NCBI GenBank assembly: GCA_949130495.1
Contig: OX422221.1
Span: 148,513,405 to 148,577,404, forward strand
Source of the DNA: Sambucus nigra
Taxonomy: Eukaryota; Streptophyta; Magnoliopsida; Dipsacales; Adoxaceae
Direction: 5' to 3'
Length of the DNA: 64,000 bases
Each line of letters opens with the position of its first letter. Position 1 is the first letter of the stretch. Made by a program: the position numbers and the translations under genes. This document shows, one piece after another, positions 25,023-35,905 of this stretch. The notes beneath the pieces were generated by a model. That model ran no database searches. It was given only the letters and a program-made list of their open reading frames with translations, and had not been told where the DNA came from.

Positions 25023-25110
25023 CACTATAAGAAAAAAGTATCATTTATTTCAGTTTGAAAATTGACGTTATGTCAGACAAATATAAAATGACATAAATGA
25101 CAAATATAGT
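25023..25110 (+). repeat. Second partial CACTA left end
   Basis: About 88 bp beginning CACTATAAGAAAAAA nearly repeats 18136-18215, including GTATCATTTAT and GTTATGTCAGACAAAT. No partner right end and no matching 3-bp duplication were found, so it is a fragment of a related copy or an internal duplication of the element's own end. Confidence 0.6.
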
Positions 25111-26199
25111 TTAATTCGAGCATAAACCAGGTACCATCACCGTTGGTAGTTGGTACGAGATGGAAGAAGATGGATTTCAGAGCTTGACACTATAAAGCCA
25201 AAAAAGAAGCCTAGTCGATCCCTCATGTCTAAGCTCATACTCAATATCTCTCCTTTACATCACCATCATCGCACCACCAAGTCCTAATCAATAATCTTAC
25301 CATCTCGTTTTCTTTAATCATCATCCCAAATTAACCAATTTAAGCTAATTCTATGAAAACATTCGCATTTAAAAGCTCACAATTGTAATTGCATTTACAT
25401 TATAGGTTGCGGTCGTGGATTATGGGAGGAATAATTTACAAGATGTGGGTACGCCTATTGACGATTTATAAGATGAGTATAATAGTTTTATTGAAACTTA
25501 TGTACTACAATAGGAATCTTTTAAGAAATTATTATTACAAAGATTTTATGTTTCTAAAATGATTTCAATTTCAGTATCTATTTCCTTCCAACTATATATA
25601 TATATATATATTTGTATGATGTGTATCATTAGTAGTAGTTCTACAAGGCACACTCTAAGAACCTAAAAATTTTATGGACAAAGTTTCGACATATAATTAA
25701 TAAGGCATAAAGTTCTCATATAAACTATTTTGAGGCTTGTGTTATCATTTTTATTGTTCATTTATGAATAAAAATACCAAGGAGTAAGGATCCATTTTTC
25801 TGGGCTAGTTGAAACATGTAGGCAGTTTAGGTGTTACTTGGTCAAGCTTTTAGATAAGACGGTGACTCATAAACTAAAAATATTTTGAGGGTTTTAGTGT
25901 AATACACCCCTTATCACACGCCCCATCGGCCCACTATTTGCATCAACATATATTCATATATAACTGTATTTATTACAAACTTGCTCAAAGTCATTATATC
26001 GGTATGGCTCCATTCTATCATGGTGATGTTACGATGTGCCTTTTCTCTATGTATACTAGGGGTGGACAATATGGAAAAGTGCCCTCTTCTACCCTTCAAA
26101 TCTTTGGTACAGAGAAGTCACAATTCAGGTGTTCTACTTTTGTTTGATATTCTATAATTGGTAGTACTAAATTATTTCCATGTTAATCACAGTATTAAG
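25111..26199. other. CACTA interior, unassigned
   Basis: No recognisable gene. A promoter-like TATA (CACTATAAAGCC at about 25187) is followed by a C/T/A-rich leader, and an acceptor-like TTATAG at 25405 precedes GTTGCGGTCGTGG. A short AT repeat sits at 25595-25610. Confidence 0.3.
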
Positions 26200-27140
26200 T
26201 CATTTAGTACATTTATTTTTCATGAAAACTGTGAGGCTTTCTTCCAATGAGTTAATATATAAGGTTTTCTTCCAATGAGATAATATGTCATCATGACAAA
26301 TCATATTTTTGAATATCCTAAAAATACAATTCCATATAGACTTTGCAAATTCACACTCATTGAACAAATGATGAGTAGATTCAGCATGACACATACAAAA
26401 CTCACATCTAGATACTAAGTGAAATCCTTTGGGTTTAAAGAAGATCTTGAACAATAATTTTATTCTGAAGTAGTTTCCATATTGTAACTCAGATTCTTGG
26501 TGGAATATAATTCTTCCAAATGAATGAGAATTCATCACATTTAGGATTTTTTATTCTGACCACTTCATAAGCCTCGTTCAAAGTTAGATTCCCCATGTGA
26601 GTTGAAAGCCATATCAAATAGTCATCTTGATTATCAAGTGGAAGCTATAATTCTTCTATCTTCCCAGTAATAAGAGGGAATTTAGATGACAAAACAGAAG
26701 GTATATCACACTTAACCCTTTCTAATCCATTCACACGCCATTTGATTATTATAAGGAAAGTTCGGTTTATCTCTTATTTGGTTTACTATAGGTTCTCTAA
26801 TCCATATGTCAGTCCAAATATTCATAGTTTTTCCAGTTCCAATAATCCATTTAGAACGAAGAATGATTAGGATATAATCTTCTTGATAACCAGGCCAAAT
26901 AGACCTAACCTTGTAGCGCATCTTCTCTCCAAAAGTATTGAATCCATCATTCAAAAATTCAAACCTTGTAGGCTTTTTAAAAAAAGTTTCCTAGACATAT
27001 TTGTGGATGGGAGACTTATTAAGACATTTGAATCATCTTAAATTGAGACCACCTTTATTGATAGGAACACAAACGTTATTCCAAGCCACAATGATCAACT
27101 TTCTTTTAGAAGTTGAACCATACCGAAGAAAGAATCTATG
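26200..27140 (-). pseudogene. LINE ORF2 C-terminal remnant (post-RT region and zf-RVT)
   Basis: The minus strand, read from 27140 down, gives fragments typical of the region after reverse transcriptase in plant LINEs. First is an IVAWNNVCVPINKGGLNLR block (27000-27110), then KWIIGTGKTMNIWTDIWI (26770-26860). Next comes SFIWKNYIPP (about 26520), then SRCEFCMCHAESTHHLFNEC (26330-26420), which is the zf-RVT zinc-binding motif with C-x2-C and H-x4-C spacing. Several stops and frame changes break it. The endonuclease and the reverse-transcriptase core are missing. It is a dead 5'-truncated copy inside the CACTA element, opposite in sense to the retroposon at 17298-18122. Confidence 0.75.
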
Positions 27141-30100
27141 TGTCATATCACCACTTATGCATTGTGACATGGAAAATGAGAGAAAACCCCCGCTTTACCC
27201 CCAAACCCTACCCCGTCTCCCTATCATATTCGGTTCTTCCACACCCCCACCCCAACCCCACCCCACAAACCATACCCCTCCCCACACTCTCTCCCACTCA
27301 CGAATCAACCTCCTCCTCCTCTTTGGTGTATCCCCCTCTTATTATCTTCGTTGGCCCATCTTCCTCTCTGTCTCACCCATATAGGTAATCACCCAATCTC
27401 TTACACACCCACAAAATCATCCATCATTTCTTAATATCCCCTTTTTTGTTATTTTTATGTGTCTTGGTGCGATATTTTCAGATCTGATGGTGCAAAGTTA
27501 CGGGTGGCACAAATACATGGTGTGATTTTTTTCGCACACACGGTGCAATTTTTAATCATATCTATCAACTACTTTTGGTTTCATTTTGCAGATTTGTCCA
27601 CTATGTTTAGGTTCAATATTTTTTTAGATATGATAATTTGTTTTGGGTTGCATCTTATGTTCATTTAGTTGATTTTTAGGGACTTCTGAAATTTTAATTT
27701 GGGTTCTTTCTTGGACAATATGATGTCCTGTTTGGTAGGTGGTGTCCTCTTTGGTAAGTGATTACTCTTTATGGAATTTATTTTAATGTTCTATTTGGCA
27801 AGTGTTTTCAAGGATGAAATAACTATTTTGTATTTTTTGAGTTCAAAAAGGGGTTCACATTTTTAACTGTAGCGTATTATGATAATGTTAAGACTCACAA
27901 GGGATGCCCCATTGAGTAAACATAGAATAAAGTCAAGACATTCTAATATATTATACTTGCTTCAACATCTATTCGAAGGTCTGAACAAAATGGCAACTTC
28001 ATCATTAATTTTTTTAACTTATACCATTAATGTTATGTTTCATGACATATATAGGGTGAATTTACCATCACCAAACTTATACCATCAATTATGTTCATTG
28101 ATTGGCATAATCATTTCTTTATTGATTAACATACTAAACTGATTTATTTTATTGATATTAATGTGAGGCCCTAATTTCTTTTATTAATATTTGTGAAATT
28201 TCACCTGAAAAGGTAATACTTCATCACTAATGTTCATTGATTAGCATATTCATTTCTTTATTGATTCACATACTAAATTGATTGGCATATTCATATTCAT
28301 TTCTCAAATGTTCTACTAGTGCACATGTTTTTCGACAATGAGAGAGTGCTCGCAAATCTTTGTATATATTAAAACTCAATGTTAGGTATGTCTCACTTTA
28401 TACCATTTGCTTACCGTAAATCTGTAACCATTGTATTGTTTGGTGTCACAGTGTTGCTTTAGACCCGATTAGGTGTTTATCTAAGTTTGGCATAAACGAT
28501 TCATGTTAAGTGATTTCTTTAGATTTTGTTCTAGATTCTAAAGTTTAGTTGGGTTCATATACAGTTTATTCGGGTTCCCCATATAGTCATTATGTATATA
28601 AAGTTACATACACAATGGGAATATGTTTCCATCATGTTTGAGAAACTGGAAAATGATATTAGATTATTTATCCCTGTAGAAAATTTGTATACAAAGCATA
28701 TATAGTGTTAAAAAATGTGTACAATCTTGCATTTATTTTCTTTTAACTTTTTAATATACACTCTTTATTTCATAAATGTCTTTTCTTTAAAATTATATAT
28801 TCTTTGTACAGGATATATTTGAAGTTGAAAGCTGTCAAGAAAGACTCTTTAACTAAGCGATACAACTGTCAAGAAAAACTGTCTACAGGTTTTGTTTTGT
28901 TTTTGGGTGGGGTCAGGACATTTAAATAATGTCTTTTGTTTTTGCAAGTGATGCTGAAGATATAAAGCATAGTTGATGTTGATGCAGCAAGCTGTATTGA
29001 TGGGCATGAAAATTGAAACATTGCAAATGATAAGCAACACTTTGAAATGTATTGTGTGCATAACATGGTCCTTCCAGTAGAATCTTATAGTGGGTGGATC
29101 ATTTAAGAGAACCTGTTGTGTCCTTCAGCTTAAAGGTTAAGTCACTCGACCCACTTGGAAAAAATTGATTAGTTTAAATAAAAAAATAAGAAATTAATGG
29201 TTAAATTTTCAATTAGGCAACCACTGTACAATTATTAAGATACTTACATACTCAACCTTGCAACTAGGTATGAGAAGATTGCATATAATAGATAATGTTA
29301 TATGCCATAGTGGTGATGAGTACCCATTATATTCTGTCATGTTCTAGGGATCTTTGGATAAATCATCATCGTATACTGGATCCTCAAGGCGACATTTTGT
29401 GTACATCTGTGTGGGGGGGGTGGAGTTGTACAAATGGATTTACCCGCCTCCTTAGCTCACAACGACTTCCGAACCACTCATGTATAGTATAAGGAGAAAA
29501 TGCTTATGCAGTACTCATGTTGTCGATCCTTCTTGCTTCTCAAATTTTTTGAAGGTTGCAGAATGTTAGGCTTAAGTAATATGATACTTAGAAGTATCTT
29601 TGATTACAATGGTTTGGACTAATATATTTATATCTAATATATATGTATATGTGTGTGTGTGTGTGTATAACCTATAGACCTGCTTTGCCCATTAACATTT
29701 CTTTATTCGGTTTGATTTACGTGCGCCATAATGTTTGTAGTAAGATTTATATTTTCATTGAAGAATCAAAATCCATTCACAGGTGTCAAAAGTTAGGCAA
29801 GATGGAGGAATGCCAAAGCTTAGGTTAAAATTTTCAAGAACTAACAGATTTATGTTTTTTCCTCTCAGGTGGTGATCCAAATCAAATCAAATTCAACATA
29901 TCTTTATGGTACGGTAGGCATGAGTCGATTCAAATGGACATTTGACATTTTTACATCATATAGTAATGTATCCAATACATGTTCTTTTTTCCCTTTTTAA
30001 AATAGTCTTCTTCATCTTCAATTAGTTTTTTGTTTTATAATTTTTTATGTTTTATTTATGCTATGTTATTTCTAACATATAATTTTATTGTTTCAAAGTT

Positions 30101-30337
30101 CACAATTGTTATTATTTTCTTTCATTCAAATAATTAATCAGTTGCTATGGTTTTCGTATTGCAGGAAATGAGAGATGAATTTTAAACTGTTGAGACAAGT
30201 GTTTTGTGTTGAGACAGATTCATTTTAATTCAATCAAAAAACCTATCAAACAATATACACAAAGTCCTCTGTTTATGTTCTACTAAATCCAAAGATAAGT
30301 TTCATTACTTCATCTTCTGCCCTGCTCAAACCTTAAC
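27141..30337. other. CACTA interior, exon-like C-rich island and unassigned DNA
   Basis: A C-rich stretch (27180-27390; CCCCCACCCCAACCCC, then TCCTCCTCCTC) ends at a donor-like GTAATC and resembles a gene leader. I could not assign a product. The rest is AT-rich, with short open frames only and a TG microsatellite at 29648-29668. Nothing recognisable otherwise. Confidence 0.3.
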
Positions 30338-30342
30338 CTATC

Positions 30343-30915
30343 TGTTGATGTAAAAAACTAAATTTGACCTAATTCTTTAATCACAGATAAAAATAAACAA
30401 AACAAAAGACTTTTAAAGTGGTTCAGCCTTGAAAGAGTGGCCTACGTCCACTATTTGTGTTATTGCTGACTATTTGCAGAATTCTTGATAATGGGTTTAC
30501 CAAGAAATTCTGAGTCCCCTGCTAATGAGGAGGTTACAATGTATTTATAGCCTTGAGGCGGTACAAATGAAAGAATAATACACAGTTGTCCAATAGGTGT
30601 GCGCGTCTGTGTGATAATAATGAGCATTTAATGCGCAGTCATCCTGTTGATTATCCGGATATGAATGCTCTGTACGAGATGAAGCTTGGACCGCCTAAGC
30701 TGCTCGGACCGCCTAAGTAGCTCTATATACATGAGTTGCTCGGTACAATAGAGTTCCTAGGAGAACACTTGTTGCTCGGAGCGCCTGAGTTGGTCGGGGA
30801 GGTTGAGTTCCTCGGAGTCAATGTGTTGTTTAAAAAATATTTGCGAGTGCCATGTAGATTGACACGTGTCTCCACATAATAGGTCCACGTCAGCAGAATA
30901 AATTTGGTATCAACA
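30343..30915 (-). repeat. 3' LTR of Tat element
   Basis: 573 bp. It carries an extra 18-bp direct duplication (TGG or CGG ACCGCCTAAG-type unit near 30685-30718) that the 5' LTR lacks. The minus-strand purine tract TTGGGGGATTC lies at 30916-30926. Confidence 0.9.
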
Positions 30916-31342
30916 GAATCCCCCAATGTTTCATAGTTTGATGTTGAAGAAAAGTATGGAACATTCTACTGCTTAGATTTTTGGTTTGTATGGTTTCTAG
31001 GAAAGCATTCGTTGTATATAACTCCTTTATAAATGCACAGTATCAGTCTTTATAAATATTTTGAATTCCCATAATCGCTTCGTTTTTTGTGCCCTTTTCT
31101 TCTTTTTAGCCGCCGGATGCGCAATCGTCCATCCTGGTAATCATTGTTTTTCTCTATTCCCGAGGTAAAGTATTTAAACGCTTCAGAAAACTTGATCGTC
31201 TTTTACTTTTTTAAATCTGCATCTTAGAACTTTTTCACTTCTTCTCTATCTTGTGCGTTCATTTCTTCCATTGTTCGTTGTCAACTGATTCACCCTTTTC
31301 CTGTAAGATCTTCTTCCTTATCTTTTATTTTCTTTGTTCATC
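30916..31342 (+). promoter_or_regulatory. Putative promoter/leader of the antisense gene
   Basis: Plus-strand TATA-like motifs (TTTATAAATGC at about 31022 and TTTATAAATATTTTG at about 31051) lie 290-320 bp upstream of the first antisense ATG. They are followed by a CT-rich leader with a donor-like GTAATCATTG at 31137. Not proven. Confidence 0.4.
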
Positions 31343-31937
31343 ATGGTTTACCTTGTTAATTTGCTTGATAAGTTTCTCTCTGATTTTTCTATTCTTTCAT
31401 GGGTTACTTTGGAAGAACTTTCTAAACCTTCTGACTATTTTCGTCTGGCTGAGGGACATTGGTTCCCCAGTCTCTTTGTGGCCGAATGCGGCTTTTTTTT
31501 CCTCCAAATCCTTTATGTTTGGAGTTCTGTCAGTTTTTTGATGTTGTTCCTGCAAAAATAGCGCCAAACACTTAGAGAATAGTTAATGGAGTTCATAGGT
31601 TAAATCAAATTCATGGAACCCGTTTAGGAATTCCAGAAATTATGTTTTGTTATAGATGGGTTGTCAGCGATAGTACTTTTTATTTAAAAACTAGGTTTTT
31701 AAATAGGGATTTAGTTGTCAATCTTCCAGATGCCAACAGGGATTACTTCGAGCATGGGGTTGTTATGAAAAATTGGCAACATGCTCCATGAAACGGAAAT
31801 GATGTGTATCAGGGTCCCAGATGCCCTCCCTATGGCAATGGGATAGATTGTTTTTATTTTATTTTATTTTTGAGATTGTGTTTTCTTTGTGTTTGATAAA
31901 CTGCGTCATTGACATTTTAATTTTTGTTTATTTACAG
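31343..31937 (+). pseudogene. Antisense ORF of Tat element, exon 1 (frameshifted)
   Basis: The ATG at 31343 opens a frame reading FSILSWVTLEELSKPSDYF and then HWFPSLFVAECGFFF, broken at a run of eight T (31493-31500). One frame over, the protein-like sequence continues with FCQFFDVVPAKIAPNT, RIVNGVHRLNQIHGT and VVNLPDANRDYFEHG, up to about 31790. Stops are at 31573-31575 and 31789-31791. The layout loosely recalls the N-terminal domain of plant proteins labelled putative plant transposon protein, but I cannot confirm that. An intron probably follows, with its acceptor TTTACAG at 31931-31937; its donor is unclear. Function unknown. Confidence 0.5.
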
Positions 31938-32629
31938 TTGATAGCAAAAGAAAATCCCCAAAAGAAACTGATGTCAATTTGAAGCACTTGAAACTTATCT
32001 GGAGTTTGCACCAAATCGTTGTTGATGAACATATCAGATCAGCCTCGTACTTGTTGCAGTACAAGAGCTACACTTCGTCTTTTACTGCTCGTCCAGTGGT
32101 AGGTGACATTGACCCAATACCAGCTTCTGAAGGTTCCTCCCCTGAATCAAATATTCCTCTGAGTGACAGAATGAAGAGAATAAGAGCTCCTGCCTTCTTT
32201 GATAAGTCTGCCTCTACTGCTGGATAGGTAAAGAAAAATAAGCCAAATGTCCCAGAAGAAGGGACGAGGAATATTGATGCATCCCCTCCTGCTGCTGCTA
32301 AGAAGATTGTCAAGAAGCCCCCAGTGGCTCCGAGCAAGGTTGTTGTTGTTTCTCCTCCAAGAGAGGTTATCGTTATATCACCGACCAAGACGACATCCTT
32401 GGTTGAGAATGTTTCTGCTCTTACGAGAAAGTTGAAGAAAAGTTCCTCGGATAAACCGGCTGAATCTATATCTCAGCCTTTAACTGCTGAAAGTTGTGGT
32501 CCCATTTTTATTGCTTCGAGCTCTGCCATGAGTTCAGTGAAGTCTTGGATTATCCCAGAGATCCAAGGTATTGAAGACAGTCTTTCCCGTGACAGAGTCA
32601 CTACCTTGGCAGCTCAGCATATTACCTCA
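31938..32629 (+). pseudogene. Antisense ORF of Tat element, exon 2
   Basis: Continues from the acceptor at 31937 in one frame with a single stop (TAG, 32225-32227). The translation has a short helical start (KHLKLIWSLHQIV), then a Pro/Ser/Lys/Val-rich low-complexity linker (KKPPVAPSKVVVVSPPREV), then a Ser-rich stretch and SWIIPEIQGIEDSLSRDRV before the donor. The donor is GTAAGTATTG at 32630 and the acceptor TTTTCCAG at 32699-32706, giving a 77-bp phase-0 intron that keeps the frame. A disordered linker between an N-terminal domain and a coiled coil is a reasonable reading. Confidence 0.6.
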
Positions 32630-32706
32630 GTAAGTATTGTTAAACTAAACTTTCATTTTTCAATGTTATGTCCTTGTACTGACTTACAGTTATTTTCCTT
32701 TTCCAG

Positions 32707-33561
32707 CTGGTAACATGTTTCAATGCCATTCTGAAGAAGGATGAAGCTATCAAGGCTTCAATCTCCTCGAGAGGTGTAGAAGAAGCTTTTACTAGATTGA
32801 CCCAATCTTTGAAGGAATCTCATCAGAAGTATGAGGAGAATAAAATTGCTTGGGAGAAGTAGGTTAAGTCTGTCGAACAAGAAAGGGACCGAGCTGTGGA
32901 AGCCTTTTAAGAATTGAAGAGGAAAATGAGAGAATTTGAGAAGAAAAATAATGAGCTTGAGGAGAAGCTCAAGAACACTAAAGAGCTTGAGAACAAGCTT
33001 AAGAAAACTGAAGAGGAAGTTGTTAGACTTCGTGACGTTGATCGTCAAAGGCAGGAGATAGAAGGGAAGATGAAGGCTACCGAGGAACTTCATACTGAGA
33101 AGATTTCCTCGGAGAAGGTAAAGAGAAAACTTGCAGTTAAAAAGTCCTTTAGCACTGGCTGGGACAAGGGATGGAACAAATGCCTAGCTGCCATGTCCTC
33201 TCAGATGGAATTCACTGGTGTTAAATACTTCAGAGATGGATGGGTTGTAGCTCTGCGGGAGCTAAAGGTTGCTGAGACTTCAGACTTGTTCCAGCGACAT
33301 GTTTATGGTCCTCATCCCTCTCCTGGAGAAGAAGAAGAGGACGAAGCTGCCTCTGAGGAATCCTCATTGATGGTTGGAGATCAGATTCCTCCTGTTCTAG
33401 TTGTTCAGACTTTGTACGATCAACTAGAGCCCACCAATACTTCAGCCAAGCAGCTTCAATCTACCAGGATCTTAGCCGAGCAACGGCCAATATCTTTCAA
33501 GAAAATTTCTATGCCCCCGAGCAACCTACCTCTTCGTCTAAGCCTCCCGAGGAAGTCTTAG
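32707..33561 (+). pseudogene. Antisense ORF of Tat element, exon 3 (coiled coil, acidic tail)
   Basis: Opens in phase 0 after the intron and carries two in-frame stops (32860-32862 and 32908-32910), then 215 open codons. Residues from 32914 on form a long charged coiled coil with heptad-like Leu/Ile spacing (NNELEEKLKNTKELENKLKK). A GWDKGWNKCL motif follows, then an acidic run (EEEEDEAASEESS) and a final Pro/Ser-rich tail. The stop at 33559 is followed by an AATAAA poly(A)-type signal at 33653-33658. Coiled coil plus acidic tail suggests a self-associating structural protein. That is inference; its function is unknown. Confidence 0.6.
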
Positions 33562-33751
33562 GAAGCAAAGAGAAGGTGTAGAGTTGTTCAGACCTTTCTC
33601 TTTGCTTTTTTGTTAAATGTAATTCTGGACTATGTACTTCTCTTTGTCATATAATAAAATTCAAACTTTCGGCTGTTCATATTGACTTTTTCTTCTACTT
33701 GCTTTGTTTGCATCTTTATTGATTCTTTCTGTCTCTTTTTTTTACTAGTTT

Positions 33752-35031
33752 ATGGCTAGAATGGAGCTCTTGTCAGCTCACGATACTGAACTGATGAAAA
33801 AATGCAATGACTACTTCAAGGCTGGCCATGCAGATCTAAACGAGGCTCAAATTGTTAACATCCTTGATCTAAATTCTTCTGAACAAGCAGTTGAAGCATA
33901 TCAGTATTTGAAATGCCGACTTGACCAGGTTGTTGCCAATAATGTCACATACTATGAGATGATTGAAGATCTCCGGGGTATCATTGAGGAACTTCAGCAA
34001 CAATATAAGGAATCTTCTTCCCTTTTGCATCATGGGTATGAGAAAAAGTATCAGCAACTAAATGCTGACAAAAGATATGATAAGTTCATCGCTGCTTTTG
34101 ATATTAAGGAGAGGACTTTGAAGACCGAGGTTGAAGAGCATAGGCAGATCGCGAAACTGCTGAAGCAGGAAAATAATAACTTTCGAGGAGAGATATCCCA
34201 ACTGAAATCTGCAGCATCTACCTCGGGAGCCTTGTTCCTGTCAATGACGAAGGTTTCTCGTTTCTGGAGGTTGAAAATGCCAATTTGAGAGATGAATTGG
34301 AAACTTTAAAGAGAATTGGACCCTCTACATCTGCTCGCGGATGAGCAAGAGCTTCTCGAGGACGAGCAAGAGCTGCTCGGGTTACTATTAAAGAGGCAAG
34401 AACTCAAGCAGCTTTGGAGAATCAAGCATTCTAGTTGGTGGCGAAGAATCAAGCATTAGCTGAGATGTCCAAAAAGATTTTGACCCTCGACGAGCAACTC
34501 TCTGCACAAAGCTCTGCCTTGGAGAATAAAGAACTTTTAGTGAAGAACCTCCACGAGCAACTGGAGAGGTTGACCTATCAATTTCACAAACAACCCAGAG
34601 AGTTTTGGATGGCTGGATATAATGAAGCCCTTTATCACCTCGATGATCGGATCCAGAATTTAAATAACGAGGGTTACAAGCAAGGATGGATAAATGCGGT
34701 GGGGGTGTTAAAGTTGGAACAGGGTCACTATTTGTGGGACTATTATGATCCTGGGTTGCTTGATTTGCCAGTGCCTCCATTTAAGCTTGACATGAGTTGG
34801 ATTTCTTCTCGAGCAATTCCTCAGTGCCTGATCTCAAAGTATCTTGGCGACTACAGTCTTCATTATAATTTTGAGATATCTTACCCGGAGCACTTACTTG
34901 ATCGGCCATCAGTAATGAATGTCAAGATGCTTAGAGATCTGAACTTCATAAATTCTCCTTACGCCTTAGATGATCCTCCTGCTGGAGTAGAGCCTGTTTC
35001 AAAGGCAGAAGGGAAAAAGCCAATAAAATAG
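33752..35031 (+). pseudogene. Second antisense coding block of Tat element (coiled coil)
   Basis: Follows an acceptor-like TTTTTTTACTAG and opens with ATG at 33752 (MARMELLSAHDTEL). It gives 155-odd residues of coiled coil (EDLRGIIEELQQQYKE; VEEHRQIAKLLKQENN). A one-base shift near 34230 moves the frame, which then reads FSFLEVENANLRDELETL with stops at 34342-34344 and 34432-34434. From 34435 it runs open to 35031, with more coiled coil and then a globular-looking end (FWMAGYNEALYHL, GYKQGWINAVGVL, DYYDPGLLDLP). It may be further exons of the block at 31343-33561 or a second gene. The GY/GW-rich motif resembles GWDKGWNKCL of exon 3, hinting at duplication. Confidence 0.55.
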
Positions 35032-35905
35032 AATTTTTATGTAATGATTTCTTCTTTCCACGGCATATGTAATCCTTCTCGATTTGAATGAAAAGTTTTG
35101 GTAATGAAATACATTTCTCACATCATTTGTCTTTTGTCATTACTTTATAAAATATCTATTTTATTCTCTGATGAATGTGTATGTATGTCTTGTAAGAAAA
35201 CAAAAATTTACTGTGTTATTTTAAATTGCCGACCCACTGGAGTTGATGAAAATTTATTGTTGACCATTCTGAGTTTGTGATAATTATTTGACGATCAACC
35301 GGAGTTGGTGATATTTTGTTTCCCGACCAACTTAGAGTTGGTGGTAATTTGATATGCCATAAGTAAAGAAATTCTGTTTTACTTTTTTATTATAGTGACT
35401 AATCACTTTTTAATTATAAGCCATGAAACGACTTCCATCCCATGATATTGCTTAAACAATTATTTTCGACCAACCGGAGTTGGTGGATTTTTATTCCCGA
35501 CCAATCGTAGTTGGTGGATTTTTATTCCCGACCAACCATAGTTGGTGGATTTTTATTCCCGACCAACCGTAGTTGGTGGATTTTTATTCCCGACCAACCG
35601 TAGTTGGGAGGGTTTATTTTACCGACCAACCGTAGTTGGCGGACTGACCAATCATAGTTGGGAGGGTTTATTTTACTGACCAACCGTAGTTGGTGGACCA
35701 ACCAACCGTAGTTGGGAGGGTTTATTTTACCGACCAACCGTAGTTGGCGGATCGACCAACCGTAGTTGGCGGATTTTTGTTCTAAACTTGATGCGTAGTG
35801 TGTAGCACTAATACTCCGAAAAAATTTCATCAAAAGGAGAGAATTGGATAAAAATTTCAACATTTTATTCATACTGAAGAAAACTTCATTTACATAGGAA
35901 TCCAA
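35032..35905. repeat. Hairpin-unit minisatellite between convergent coding regions
   Basis: From about 35228 to 35780 a unit of roughly 31-33 bp (sometimes 21 bp) recurs at least 13 times. It is built on CGACCAACCGTAGTTGGTGG plus a T-rich spacer. CCAAC and GTTGG make each unit a small inverted repeat with a CGTA loop. Copies at 35468-35600 are regular, and later ones alternate 32- and 21-bp forms. It lies between the ends of the antisense gene (35031) and the integrase frame (35906), so it might act in transcript termination of both. The 127-codon minus-strand open frame across it (35522-35905) merely translates the repeat. Confidence 0.85.

Noticed and set aside
27001..27384. 127-codon plus-strand Pro-rich frame
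   Set aside because: The left half is antisense to the LINE remnant and the right half is a C-rich leader-like stretch. No single protein is plausible.
35228..35780. CRISPR-like spacing of palindromic repeats
   Set aside because: Units are contiguous with no unique spacers, in a plant retrotransposon. It is a minisatellite.
35522..35905. 127-codon minus-strand frame with repeated QLRLVGKINPP-like peptide
   Set aside because: It is a direct translation of the minisatellite; unit lengths of 31, 32 and 21 bp are not multiples of three, so the reading is accidental.
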